The translations under genes and the position numbers were made by a program. Positions 19,301 through 27,828 of a DNA stretch of 64,000 nt are shown piece by piece; the first letter of the stretch is position 1, and each line of letters begins with the position of its first letter. The DNA lies in NCBI GenBank assembly GCA_027923965.1, contig AP026969.1, positions 2,294,001 to 2,358,000 of the forward strand, written 5' to 3'. Under the pieces are notes generated by a model. That model was not told the origin of the DNA and made no database searches. It saw nothing but the letters and a program-made list of their open reading frames with translations. This DNA is from Comamonadaceae bacterium OS-1 (GTDB taxonomy: Bacteria > Pseudomonadota > Gammaproteobacteria > Burkholderiales > Burkholderiaceae_C).

Positions 19301-20590
19301 GGAGCCCAGTTGCTGGGCCAAGGTGCCCGCATCTGCCGGGGCCGATGGACCGTCGTGCCAGGGCAGCGTGAAGCCCCACACCTGGGCCCGGGCCTCTGTG
19401 GTCAGGCTGCTGAAGTACTCGGCAAAGCCTTGCAACAGGTCGGTCTTCGTCAACATGACGTACACCGGGAACCGAATGCCCAGATGCTGGCGCAACTCGC
19501 TCAACCGGGCCCGCAGCTGGGCTGCATGGACCAGGTTTTGCTGTTCGTCATCGGATAGCAGCTTGGACACATCCACCGCCAACAAGGCTCCATTGATCGG
19601 AGCGCGCGTACGCACCTGGCGCAGCACGCGCAAGAACCCCTGCCATTCCGCAGCATTCAACAGTTCTTGCTGGGCCACTTGCCCCACCGCGGCAGAGGGC
19701 TTGGCATCGCCGGACGCCGCACCGTCGCCCCCTCCCGCAACCGCCCCAGCCTTGGCGGCAGACTCGGTGGAGGCGGCCGCACGGTGCAGCGCCGTACCGT
19801 CGGACGGGTTGGTGTAGCGGCCTGCGGTGTCGATCAACACCGCTTCGTTGGTAAACCACCAGGCGCAATTGAGCGTGCCCTCATGCTTGGCCAGCGTCAG
19901 TTGGGCGCTGGCTGCACCCATTTGCTCGGCCACCGGAAACTTCAGCCCGGAATTCAACAGCACCGACGTCTTCCCGGCGCCGGGCATGCCGATCACCATG
20001 TACCAGGGCAGTTCGTACAGGTAGCGCTTGCCCTCGACCAGGCGGCGCAAGCCTGCCACCAGCGAACCCGTGCCACCGGCCATCGTGTGGCGCATCTGCT
20101 TGAGTTGGCCGACGGCTTTGCGGGTGGTTTCACCCAGCGCACGCACCTCGTCGCGGGCCAGGTCTTTGGTGGCGTTGGGGTCTTTCTTGAACAGGCGCTC
20201 GGCAAACTTTTCATCGCTGCGGATCAGGTTCCACAGCGTGTAGATGCCCCAAATGGCGTAGCACAGCAAGATCACGCCAATCACCAGCGTACGCATGCCC
20301 ACCGTCTGCAACGGGCGCAAGCCGCCCAATGCCAACAACGGCCCGGCATGCCACACCAACAGGCACAGGCTCGCCACGCCAATCACGCTAAGCGTCCACT
20401 CCAGCAATACAAAAATCACCAACACCAGCAGCAGGCCAATCGCCGTGACCCGCAGGCCCACATCGGCCAGCGGATGCATGTCGCCAAAGGCCAGCAAAGG
20501 GCCAATGAACCAGATGGCCAAAGACACCAGGATCAAACCCAAAAACCACAGAATGGCACGCACCACCGCAGAACCCAAAAATCCTTTCAT
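16391..20590 (-). CDS. tssM: T6SS membrane complex protein TssM (IcmF)
   Basis: Inner-membrane scaffold spanning to the outer membrane, 1,399 residues, toward the long end for the family. Several N-terminal membrane helices are visible (residues ~10-30, 45-62, 66-82, 100-120), then a cytoplasmic NTPase-like domain with an intact Walker A, GMPGAGKTS, at residues ~201-209. The DVSKLLSDDEQQ segment and LTKTDLLQGFAEYF follow. A further helix (HALVIGLFFWFSAGLMLSY) leads to the large periplasmic part, ending in the IcmF C-terminal domain that contacts TssJ. It is 13 bases downstream of tssL, same strand. Confidence 0.96.
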   Translation of the reverse strand: MKGFLGSAVVRAILWFLGLILVSLAIWFIGPLLAFGDMHPLADVGLRVTAIGLLLVLVIFVLLEWTLSVIGVASLCLLVWHAGPLLALGGLRPLQTVGMRTLVIGVILLCYAIWGIYTLWNLIRSDEKFAERLFKKDPNATKDLARDEVRALGETTRKAVGQLKQMRHTMAGGTGSLVAGLRRLVEGKRYLYELPWYMVIGMPGAGKTSVLLNSGLKFPVAEQMGAASAQLTLAKHEGTLNCAWWFTNEAVLIDTAGRYTNPSDGTALHRAAASTESAAKAGAVAGGGDGAASGDAKPSAAVGQVAQQELLNAAEWQGFLRVLRQVRTRAPINGALLAVDVSKLLSDDEQQNLVHAAQLRARLSELRQHLGIRFPVYVMLTKTDLLQGFAEYFSSLTTEARAQVWGFTLPWHDGPSAPADAGTLAQQLGSELAALQHRIAAGVATRLQEEFEQDRRHKLYVLPHELEALAPRLVALLDAVFSDSRYDTTQLTHSLRGVYLTSAMQYDNVVVNADDFALVPRLARGLAALLTGSKTASAPSGTAVPMPEQTSSTRSYFMGDAMGRVVIPEAHLVKPNLRWEARFRLLRLLGHALVIGLFFWFSAGLMLSYTNNQGYLKDVGSKTEQLTGELKQLMVKQDVPLMVQALGLAQALPTHSGLDLGDPSSAYRYGLYSAPPVADAAHQAYANLQDRLILPVLTQRMEAVMRQAVKSQDPKAAYDALHVYLLLHDAKHFANTPTSAEEVRAWVMKDWQDGAAKEGVSKAGASATAAGGPSLAASFANSSVMGSHLQAMFSGKRVVQSATGRDEALVRAVRDYLGTSPSSERLYERAKAALSPDAPQDFTLVRALGPQAGTLFSRASGRTLEQGVNGLFTYDGYHDLFAKRLPEMVSLARLDDAWVMGRLDDAVDKPASAADAAVLVDDVRRQYLNEYARKWSEFLDDIRTVKTEGGGSLAFDLNVLRQFAAPDSPLVRLGRMAARETTLSRPLQTRSEEEKSLFEKATEKVDQQSAKVSKGLGLRPEQVAERQYVDERFGALREVVTGQSDGAATPGGKPALDGIVNLLNEYYTVLVVADTAISSGSLPPAGVDTSTKIKIEAGKLPAPFREVLLGMGASGTDKVTQGAASILRVQAQAQMDRLVGMQALLVGEPCRRNIAGRYPFAQSSQEVAIEDFNGLFGAGGPADEYFNKYLVPLVDTSSRPWHYKDPATASALVGTEAMASGQAPAAAANGPTLTGELLKLLVKSGPNPEAYAQMAQIREAFFREPGAKRMAWKLDLSVQSLDSTITELLLDMDGQAQRYAHGPVQALAVQWPGPRGGTMAEFTAQPRIKTDTSTIAARGPWALMRLMERGKITTSANAGKVAVEFQFDNRRAVIEVSSSGTNPLASNLLKNFSCPGRIG

Positions 20591-20603
20591 GTCGTACCCC
20601 CGT

Positions 20604-22097
20604 TCAATTGTTGTAGGTCTTACGCAGCGCCCCTGTATCGCCCTTCGGGCTGACAGGTGGAACTTGCGTAAGTCCTGTGTTGTTGTGTGCCGCTGGTGTG
20701 GCAGCTGGCCGCACCGGGGCTTTGGGCGACGCGAATTCGGTCACCATGCCTTGCACCACGCCTTCAGGCAGCACCTGGATTTCTACCCGGCGGTTGAGCC
20801 CACGCCCTGCCGCAGTGACGTTGGGTGCCACGGGCGCGGTGTCGCCTGATCCCACTGCGTCTATCCGGGCACCCTCTACCCCTTGCGCCACCAGCACCTT
20901 GGCCACCGCTTGCGCGCGCGCTTCTGACAAAGCCTGGTTACTCGGAAATTGCGGCGTTGCGATGGGCAGGTTGTCGGTATGCCCCACCACACGCACCGAG
21001 CCAGGCACCTTGGCCAGTGCCCCCCCCACCTTCACCAGCAGCGCCTGCGCGGCCGGGCTTAAATGCGTTAACCCGCCTGCGAACATGCCGTCGCCCTTGA
21101 ACGTGACGCGGGCATGCTGCGCGTCTTCTTCTACCTGCACGCGGCCTTGTTGGATCTCTGGCTGCAGCAGCTGCGTCAGGTTCAAGTCCAGCACCACGGG
21201 CTTGGCCGCTACCGGCGGCGGCTGCAATTTAGCCAGCGCCTCAATCCGCTGGGTCGTGTCGTTCGTCTGCGCCATCAGCGTGTACTTGAACCAGCTGAAC
21301 TGCGCAAACAGCAGCAAACCCAACACGCTGGCCGAGACCCACACGGGGATGGAGCGCAGCAGCTTGAACTTGCCCTGCCCTACGCCTTGCCAGTGGGGCG
21401 ACAGCTCGCGCGGTACCGGCTCCCGGCTGGCAGCCACCAGGGTGTAGAGGCGGTGGCGAATCGTCTGCAACATCCGGTCGCCATCCGTCTTGCGGGTGTA
21501 GCTGCCCTTGAAGCCCAAACTCAGCAGGTGATGGATCAGCTCCAGCACGGGCATGTGCTCATCCGGCGCATTCGACAAACGCCCAATCAGCAAAAACACC
21601 TTCTCCCCGCCCTCACTCTCACCGTGGAACCGGTTCAGCAAAGCCATGGTGGACCAGGCACCCGTCTGCTGAGCCCCGCCCCCGGCACCAGGCTTGGCGT
21701 TGACCGCTTCGTCCAACGCCGTGCACAGCACAAACCTCGAGGCCAACATATGGTCGCGCCGCAGATTGGCCTGCTCGCACAAACGGGTGAAGGTTTGCAG
21801 TTCTTGGACCAGCAGCAGGTTCAGCCCCTGCGTTTGTGCCCCGGCTACCAGCTCAGGCAATTCCGCCAGCGTGCGCAGCAGCACTTTGCCGGCTTCCAAA
21901 AAGGGATTGCGCCCCTCGGCCACCGCCAGCTCCACCGCCGCCAGGCGCGACGCGTGGTTGGGGCCGGGGGAAAAATGGACCGGCGCCGCGCCCTCCCCCG
22001 GCACCAGAGACGGGCCGGCCTGCTGCGCTCCATGGTCTGCACGGCCATTGCCGCCGTGCAGGTCTTCACTGGTTTGTTCGTCTGCGTTCACAGTCAT
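20604..22097 (-). CDS. tssL: T6SS TssL (DotU) fused to OmpA-like domain
   Basis: 497-residue inner-membrane protein. Residues ~50-230 are the cytoplasmic DotU domain (NPFLEAGKVLLRTLAELP; FVLCTALDEAVNA; LLNRFHGESEGGEKVF; GFKGSYTRKTDG). One membrane helix follows (SVLGLLLFAQFSWF, near residue 265). The periplasmic part at ~350-450 is OmpA-like, with VVGHTDNLPIATPQFPSNQ and RGLNRRVEIQV, including the Asp and Arg used to bind meso-diaminopimelate. This extended TssL anchors the membrane complex to peptidoglycan, work done by TagL in other systems. The gene is upstream of tssM; the region before it contains the dispersed repeat. Confidence 0.95.
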   Translation of the reverse strand: MTVNADEQTSEDLHGGNGRADHGAQQAGPSLVPGEGAAPVHFSPGPNHASRLAAVELAVAEGRNPFLEAGKVLLRTLAELPELVAGAQTQGLNLLLVQELQTFTRLCEQANLRRDHMLASRFVLCTALDEAVNAKPGAGGGAQQTGAWSTMALLNRFHGESEGGEKVFLLIGRLSNAPDEHMPVLELIHHLLSLGFKGSYTRKTDGDRMLQTIRHRLYTLVAASREPVPRELSPHWQGVGQGKFKLLRSIPVWVSASVLGLLLFAQFSWFKYTLMAQTNDTTQRIEALAKLQPPPVAAKPVVLDLNLTQLLQPEIQQGRVQVEEDAQHARVTFKGDGMFAGGLTHLSPAAQALLVKVGGALAKVPGSVRVVGHTDNLPIATPQFPSNQALSEARAQAVAKVLVAQGVEGARIDAVGSGDTAPVAPNVTAAGRGLNRRVEIQVLPEGVVQGMVTEFASPKAPVRPAATPAAHNNTGLTQVPPVSPKGDTGALRKTYNN

Positions 22098-22332
22098 CCT
22101 TCAAAAAATAAGCTTCATCCATACCGCCCCACCCAGCGCACCCTTGCAGGGCCTGTGGCCCGCCACGCTAGCGCTGCGCCGGTCTTCATTCGTTTTTTTG
22201 TGGGCCTATCGCTTGACCCACCAACCTACCCATGGCGCAACACGCCCACCCCACCATTGCCAGCTCTGCCACACGCACCAACGCACAGACGCTGGCGATA
22301 GGGGATTCACAAACACTTATGGGTCAAATCAC

Positions 22333-22381
22333 CCTCTAGCGCTTATCCATCCAGCACAAGCAGCTACACCTTGTATAGCAA
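22333..22381 (-). repeat. Dispersed repeat, copy 3
   Basis: Minus-strand core GTGTAGCTGCTTGTGCTGG then ATAAGCGCTAGAGGG. It overlaps the 3' end of the lipoprotein gene at 22364-23578 and supplies its TAG stop codon. Confidence 0.88.
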
Positions 22382-23578
22382 ACCACTCCCGCCTTCCAAT
22401 GCAAACGGGCGCAGCCAAATTCCGGAGCGGTCCGCCTTGTACTGGGGGCCGCGCAGGAAAGAGACAGATGTAGGGCGGTGCATGAAACCCGGCGAGATCT
22501 GCTCGGGGCCGGTGAGTGAGGTGTTGGGGTGCGCGGGGGCCGGCTTGGGGGCGGGGAGGACAGCCTTGGCGGCATCCATCAGGGTGTCGGGGTCGCTGTT
22601 CCACTTGGGGAGCTGCGCGGGCGGCAGGGGGAGGACTTTGTCCAGGTTGGGGAGTTTGAGGTAGGAGTCGTGGAAGAGGCGGTCTGCTAGTGTTTTATAG
22701 CGGCGGGCACGTGATGGGTCTTTGGTATGGCCTACCAGTGCGTCACCATCGTCAAATGATGCAAACAGATAATTTGCGCAGCCCTCGTGACCGAATTTAA
22801 CGCCTTCGTGGAGGATTTCCAGGGCGCGGCGGTATTGCTTCGCTGCAGCATTGGAGTCAAGTAGCTGAGCGCTCGAATCCAACGATGAACCCAATTCGTA
22901 GGCAGCTTCACCCGACCCTTGCGCAAATGCGCACTCCAGCATCTTTATTCCTACTTTTTCGTTACCCCAGAATGTCGGAGGCTCATCATGGTTTGCATCC
23001 AGTTTGTGGCCTATATAAGTCTGCGCACTCATGCTCCCCATCTCCGCCGCCCGCTGCCAGAACGCATAGGCCACGGTACTACTGGCCTTGAGCGGACCAG
23101 TTCCTCCCATGTAGTACGTACCCATGTTGTCCCATGCGGCAGGTACGCCTTTCTGCATCAGGTCCTCCGTCAACCGCAGGGCCTCGTTCACATCACGCGG
23201 CACGCCCTGCCCTTCAAAGTACAAGCCCGCCAGGTTGAACTGCGCTTTCCAGTGGCCCAAGTCCATGGCTTGTTTGAGCAATGCGGCCATGCCTGCGTAG
23301 TCCCGCTCTTGCGGCCACATACGCCAGTCGTCTTTGGCCATGGCTTGCTGGAACAAGGCCTCGGCTTGGGGGGTGACGGACGGGTTGGCGGCGGCTTCGT
23401 ATTGGCAGGTGAAGTCGGCCCGGTGCGGGTTAAAAGCCGGCAGTTCGGTGAAGCGGGGGAGCACCGGTTTGGCGGCTACGGGGTGCTGTGCGGCTTCTTG
23501 CGAGCAGGCAGGCAGGGCCAGGGCCATAAGGACCAGAGGCATCAGAACCAGTACGCGCAGGATGGGAAACGAAGACAT
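22364..23578 (-). CDS. Sel1-repeat lipoprotein immunity protein, C-terminally truncated
   Basis: 404-residue predicted periplasmic lipoprotein: signal sequence with lipobox LALPAC (Cys at residue ~25). Sel1/TPR-like repeats fill residues ~80-290 (YAGMAALLKQAMDLGHWKAQ; AQFNLAGLYFEGQGVPRDVN; ALEILHEGVKFGHEGCANYL), then the RYKTLADRLFHDSYLKLPNL segment. It is a close paralogue of the gene at 23690-25501, but stops right after ALEGGSG, where the other copy continues for about 200 residues. The final codons LLYKV and the stop come from the dispersed repeat. Sel1 lipoproteins are the known immunity type for Tle5 phospholipases, which fits the effector upstream. Whether the shortened protein still works is unknown. 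Confidence 0.82.
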   Translation of the reverse strand: MSSFPILRVLVLMPLVLMALALPACSQEAAQHPVAAKPVLPRFTELPAFNPHRADFTCQYEAAANPSVTPQAEALFQQAMAKDDWRMWPQERDYAGMAALLKQAMDLGHWKAQFNLAGLYFEGQGVPRDVNEALRLTEDLMQKGVPAAWDNMGTYYMGGTGPLKASSTVAYAFWQRAAEMGSMSAQTYIGHKLDANHDEPPTFWGNEKVGIKMLECAFAQGSGEAAYELGSSLDSSAQLLDSNAAAKQYRRALEILHEGVKFGHEGCANYLFASFDDGDALVGHTKDPSRARRYKTLADRLFHDSYLKLPNLDKVLPLPPAQLPKWNSDPDTLMDAAKAVLPAPKPAPAHPNTSLTGPEQISPGFMHRPTSVSFLRGPQYKADRSGIWLRPFALEGGSGLLYKV

Positions 23579-23610
23579 GGGGTTGCAGAGTCGCTTTATA
23601 TAAAAAATCA

Positions 23611-23660
23611 GGCGCTAGCGCACACCCCACCAGCACAAGCAGCTACTACTTGTATAGCAA
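23611..23660 (-). repeat. Dispersed repeat, copy 4
   Basis: Minus-strand core AAGTAGTAGCTGCTTGTGCT then GCGCTAGCGCC, in the gap between the two Sel1 lipoprotein genes, 30 bases after the stop of the longer one. Confidence 0.85.
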
Positions 23661-23689
23661 TGCTGTGCAGCCATCCGGTGCCACCTGCA

Positions 23690-25501
23690 TTAGCCATTCG
23701 CCACCTGCACCGATTGCACTATCTGCGGAACGGCCACCACGGCATAGCCGCTGGCATCCACGGGGTTGGCCTGGCCCAGCCATTCCCACGCGATCTGCCC
23801 GGCGTCCAGGGGCAGGTGGCGCGCCTGGGGTGATGGGAAGGCCTGGCCTTGTTCTACGTAGGCTTGCTGCAGCAGGGGGTGTTTGAACTGCTGCAGGTAC
23901 ACCTGGACGAGTGCCGCAGTGCCTTCGTCTTGGGCGGTGCGGTTTGTATTCGATGCACTGGCCTGGTTGGCCGCACTGGCGGCCGGGCGGGCGTACCAGA
24001 CACCCGTGCGCGGGCAAGGTTGAAGGCCGTTGCAGACCCGCTCGGGTGGGAAGGTAGCCGCCACGGCAATGCCCCGTTGCACCAGGCGGTGGGGCGCGCG
24101 CTCCACTACCGGCACGGGCTGGCCCAAGTGGTGCCACAGCATGCCGCGCAATTGACTACCGCTCAGGCTGGCCCAGGCGGCGCGGCTGGGGCTGTGCGGG
24201 TCGTAGTGCAGAGCCCGAAAGCTGTCGAGCATGTCACCTGCGGCGTAGTAGCGGGCCGGGGTGGCGTTGAGGGCTAAGGCGGCGTTGTACTGCGCGGTGG
24301 TCAGGCCATCGCCTTCCAACGCCACCTGCGGCTGCCAAAACCCCGCGCGGTCCGCCCTTTGCAGGTGGCCGCGCAGGAACGAGACGGATGCGGTGGGAAG
24401 CGTGAAGCCGGGCGGGATGTGCTCGGGGCCGGCGAGTGAGGTATTGGGGTGCGCGGGGGCCGGCTTGGGGGCGGGGAGGACGGCTTTGGCGGCATCAATC
24501 AGGGTGTCGGGGTCGCTGTTCCACTTGGGGAGCTGCGCAGGCGGCAGGGGGAGGACTTTGTCCAGGTTGGGCAGTTTGAGGTAGGAGTCGTGGAAGAGCC
24601 GGTCTGCTAGTGTTTTATAGCGGCGGGCACGTGATGGGTCTTTGGTATGGCCTACCAGTGCGTCACCATCGTCAAATGATGCAAACAGATAATTTGCGCA
24701 GCCCTCGTGACCGAATTTGACACCTTCTTGGAGGATTTCCAGTGCACGACGGTACTGGACCCTAGCGGCGTTGGAATCCAAGGACCGCGCATTCACATCT
24801 AGAGATGAACCTAATTGGTAGGCCGCATCACCGGACCCTTGGGCCACTGCACACTCCAACATTTTTGCACCGACCTCCCAGTTGCCCCAAAAAGTCGGAG
24901 GCTCATCATGCCCTGCATGCAGCTTATTACCTAGATAAGCTTGCGCGCTCATGCTGCCCATCTCCGCCGCTCGCTGCCAGAACGCATAGGCCACGGTACT
25001 GCTGGCCTTGAGCGGACCAGCTCCTCCCATGTAGTACGTACCCATGTTGTCCCATGCGGCAGGTACACCCTTTTGCATCAGGTCCTCCGTCAGCCGAAGA
25101 GCTTCATTCACATCACGCGGCACGCCCTGCCCTTCAAAGTACAGGCCCGCCAAGTTGAACTGCGCTTTCCAGTGGCCCAAGTCCATGGCTTGTTTGAGCA
25201 GTGCGGCCATGCCTGCGTAGTCCCGCTCTTGCGGCCAGACGCGCCAGTCGTCTTTGGCCATGGCCTGTTGGAACAAGGCTTCGGCTTGGGGGGTGACGGG
25301 CGGATTAACTGCAGCTTCGTATTTGCAAGTGAAGTTGGCAATATGGGGGTCGAAAGCCGGAAGTTCGGTGAAGCGGGGAAGCACCGGCTTGGAGGGAGAT
25401 TTATCCATGGGGCATGCACTCAATGTGAGAGTGAAACAGAACAGAACCAATAGCAGGCGGACCGCGCGCCATTGACGGAAAAGGGTTAAGGGTTCGCGCA
25501 T
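23690..25501 (-). CDS. Sel1-repeat lipoprotein immunity protein, full length
   Basis: 603-residue predicted periplasmic lipoprotein (lipobox LTLSAC, Cys near residue 30). Sel1-like repeats at residues ~75-285 are nearly identical to the paralogue downstream. Residues ~370-480 form a second region (LEGDGLTTAQYNAALAL; YYAAGDMLDSFRALHYDPH; LRGMLWHHLGQP). Near residue 500 it carries LQPCPRTGVWYARP, which resembles the start of the immunity tail module (PCPKAGLWYAP), and it ends LPLDAGQIAWEWLGQ plus a short extension. The start has AAGG upstream and lies six bases after the phospholipase stop, so this is the most likely cognate Tli5-type immunity. Pairing is inferred from order and family. Confidence 0.85.
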   Translation of the reverse strand: MREPLTLFRQWRAVRLLLVLFCFTLTLSACPMDKSPSKPVLPRFTELPAFDPHIANFTCKYEAAVNPPVTPQAEALFQQAMAKDDWRVWPQERDYAGMAALLKQAMDLGHWKAQFNLAGLYFEGQGVPRDVNEALRLTEDLMQKGVPAAWDNMGTYYMGGAGPLKASSTVAYAFWQRAAEMGSMSAQAYLGNKLHAGHDEPPTFWGNWEVGAKMLECAVAQGSGDAAYQLGSSLDVNARSLDSNAARVQYRRALEILQEGVKFGHEGCANYLFASFDDGDALVGHTKDPSRARRYKTLADRLFHDSYLKLPNLDKVLPLPPAQLPKWNSDPDTLIDAAKAVLPAPKPAPAHPNTSLAGPEHIPPGFTLPTASVSFLRGHLQRADRAGFWQPQVALEGDGLTTAQYNAALALNATPARYYAAGDMLDSFRALHYDPHSPSRAAWASLSGSQLRGMLWHHLGQPVPVVERAPHRLVQRGIAVAATFPPERVCNGLQPCPRTGVWYARPAASAANQASASNTNRTAQDEGTAALVQVYLQQFKHPLLQQAYVEQGQAFPSPQARHLPLDAGQIAWEWLGQANPVDASGYAVVAVPQIVQSVQVANG

Positions 25502-25507
25502 GCAGCC

Positions 25508-27757
25508 TTAGCCCAATCGCACATTCGGTGCAGTACGGGGGTCATCAAAGGTGTGGATGAAACTATCGTTCTCTGGTGGTGAGGGATTTTGGTCCGATCT
25601 GGCTTTGGCATTTTTTTGCATTCGCTTGATCCACTTCCCAAAAACATCGTCCGTCTTCCCAACCGATCCATCTCCCCCATCCAGGTCACTCCCCGCCAGA
25701 TTCCCCCACACCCGCATCCGGGCATCCTTGGCGAATCGGTGGTCCTCGCAGGCGATGTTGAGTTCGCTGTCGGCCACCATGGAGCGGGCGTTCAGGTTGG
25801 CGCTGCCCAGGGTGAGGAAGGCATCGTCGATCAGCATGAGCTTGCTGTGGATGTAGATTTCGCGGTAGCGCTGGGGGGCGATGTTGTGCGCACTGTAGTC
25901 GCCGGGGATAACGTCAGCGGGGCGGTGGTCTTTGCTGGTTTTGGCCTCCATCTTGGCCTGCGCCTCTTGTGCGGCGTTGTCGCGGGCGTTGATGCGGGTG
26001 TCGCGGGCTTCGTTGCCGTGGTCGTAGGTCATCAGCATGGCCACCAGGGTTTTGATGTTGAGGTTTTTAAGCTCCTGGGCGATGTTGACGGAGGTGTCGT
26101 GCAGCGACGTTCGGAGGATGGCGCGGGCGCTATCGGTGGTGTTGGCTACTGCATCTGCCTGGACGGGCAAGCCCATGATGCCCGGGCTGTCCATACTGCT
26201 GGCGGCTACCGCGCCGGGAGCCTTTTCCTCGCGCATGTCTTGTACTTGCTGGTGGTAGCCGCGCACCGTACCGCCCTGCCCCATTTGCGCCAGGGTGTCG
26301 TAGGTGCTGGGCACCATTTCGTCTTTTTCTGGCTGGGGCATCACCACCATCAGGTGCAGTGGGGCGATGCTGGCAGGCGTGGCCTTGGCTTGGCAGGCAA
26401 AGTCGCTGTGCTGGCGGCGCAGGGTTTGCAGGTAGGTCACCCAGTCGCGCAGTTGCACGTATTGGTTTTCTACATAGAGGTAATTGACGGCATTGCTGGC
26501 GGCTTGCACGTAGGTTTTGAGGATGGTGGCATCCTTTTCTTCCGGCTGGGTGCGCACAATCTGTGCCCGGTGTGCGCCCTTGGGCGCTGGCTTCACGGCA
26601 GCGCGCGCCGCCACCAGACTACGTCCAGGCAGTTGGAGGTGGGTGCCCTGGGCTTTGTCCCAGGCAGAACAGAAGTTTTTGTTCAGGCAGGCCAGCGCCT
26701 CGCCCTCAACGCGAATGGCGTAGTCCCGGTAGGGCTTGCCGTGCCAGGGCTTGAGCCAGAAGGCACCTACGCCATAGGCAGTTTCTCGCCGGGGGTCGTT
26801 GTACAAGTGTTGGGTTGTGTCCCAGTAGGCGCTAACGCTGTTAAGGCCCATGACGTAGCCGCAGATGTTGGCTGCGGCTGCACCGTTCTTGGCTGGCTTG
26901 GCATGGAGCAGTCCCTGGTTGGCCGGGCCAGGGTCATAGTCGATCAGGATGGGCTTTTGGTGGTGCGTGCCCACCAGTTGCATCGAGAATTCTTCGCTCA
27001 AAGTCACGCTATCGGGCAGGTATTGCTTCTGCTGCGCACGGATGGCCCCAAAGTCGCCATCCCGAAAACGGACTTCCAGGTTAGGGATAGCGCCGCTGAG
27101 TGCGGCCTTCCACCAATCACGGCAGTATTGGCTGCGTTGGCCTGCGGTGGTCACTTTGGCGTTGCGGGTCTGCATGGGCGGTGCGGCAGGCTTGGCGTGG
27201 TGTACCGAGGCCGGCGACCAGACCAGTGGCAGGTCGGGCGCGTTACCCGCTCCTTTTTGTACAAAGTAGCTTCTGACGGCAATCACCAGCTCCAGGGCTG
27301 CCAATGCTTTTTTGTTGCTTGCAAAGTTCCCAACGGCCTTGGCTGCACGCAGGGCCGGGGGGTCGTACCACAGCAGCAACCGAACTTTGACACCCTGTTG
27401 GGCCTTTTCTGTCAGCAAGTCACCATAGGTGGTGCCGCGCGGCCAGTAACCATAGCCCGTGACTTGGGGATCGGTGGTGGGGGTCATACGCATGGTCTCC
27501 ATGCCGGGGTCAAAGCCCCAGCACACCAAGTCCACCGAGCGGGTGGCTTTGCGTATGTCGCTGTCGATGGCTGCGAAGCCTTCTTCGCCGCAAACAAAAA
27601 ATTGCAGCTGGTTTGCGTCATGGATCGGGGGGAGTTCTTTGTCTTTTTCTTTCTCTAGAAGCCATTGACGCGTGAAAATGCCCGTTCGCTTGCATGCATC
27701 AATGTGCGTCGTATCTGTGCATTGGGTCTGGGCCAGAAGTTTGTTCAGGTCGGTCAT
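25508..27757 (-). CDS. Tle5-type phospholipase D T6SS effector
   Basis: 749-residue phospholipase D superfamily protein, expected to hydrolyse membrane phospholipids in the target periplasm. Two HxKx4D motifs are present: HHQKPILIDYD near residue 264 and IHSKLMLIDDAFLTLGSANLNARS near residue 636 (seen in two blocks, HSKLMLID and GSANLNARS). The usual segments around them are present (VDLVCWGFDPGM; ENQYVQLRDWVTYLQ). There is no signal peptide, consistent with T6SS delivery. It follows vgrG2 by 71 bases and precedes two Sel1 lipoprotein genes, the arrangement of known tle5-tli5 clusters. Both active sites look intact. Confidence 0.93.
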   Translation of the reverse strand: MTDLNKLLAQTQCTDTTHIDACKRTGIFTRQWLLEKEKDKELPPIHDANQLQFFVCGEEGFAAIDSDIRKATRSVDLVCWGFDPGMETMRMTPTTDPQVTGYGYWPRGTTYGDLLTEKAQQGVKVRLLLWYDPPALRAAKAVGNFASNKKALAALELVIAVRSYFVQKGAGNAPDLPLVWSPASVHHAKPAAPPMQTRNAKVTTAGQRSQYCRDWWKAALSGAIPNLEVRFRDGDFGAIRAQQKQYLPDSVTLSEEFSMQLVGTHHQKPILIDYDPGPANQGLLHAKPAKNGAAAANICGYVMGLNSVSAYWDTTQHLYNDPRRETAYGVGAFWLKPWHGKPYRDYAIRVEGEALACLNKNFCSAWDKAQGTHLQLPGRSLVAARAAVKPAPKGAHRAQIVRTQPEEKDATILKTYVQAASNAVNYLYVENQYVQLRDWVTYLQTLRRQHSDFACQAKATPASIAPLHLMVVMPQPEKDEMVPSTYDTLAQMGQGGTVRGYHQQVQDMREEKAPGAVAASSMDSPGIMGLPVQADAVANTTDSARAILRTSLHDTSVNIAQELKNLNIKTLVAMLMTYDHGNEARDTRINARDNAAQEAQAKMEAKTSKDHRPADVIPGDYSAHNIAPQRYREIYIHSKLMLIDDAFLTLGSANLNARSMVADSELNIACEDHRFAKDARMRVWGNLAGSDLDGGDGSVGKTDDVFGKWIKRMQKNAKARSDQNPSPPENDSFIHTFDDPRTAPNVRLG

Positions 27758-27828
27758 GGGCTTAGGCGTTCTGGAATGGGGTGCGTCGCATCAGGCTCGG
27801 GTTGCGTGTTGGTGCTGCTCTTGTCTGG

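Noticed and set aside
25589..27658. 689-codon plus-strand frame opposite the phospholipase gene
   Set aside because: Antisense shadow; the minus-strand product has both HKD motifs and a clear operon context.
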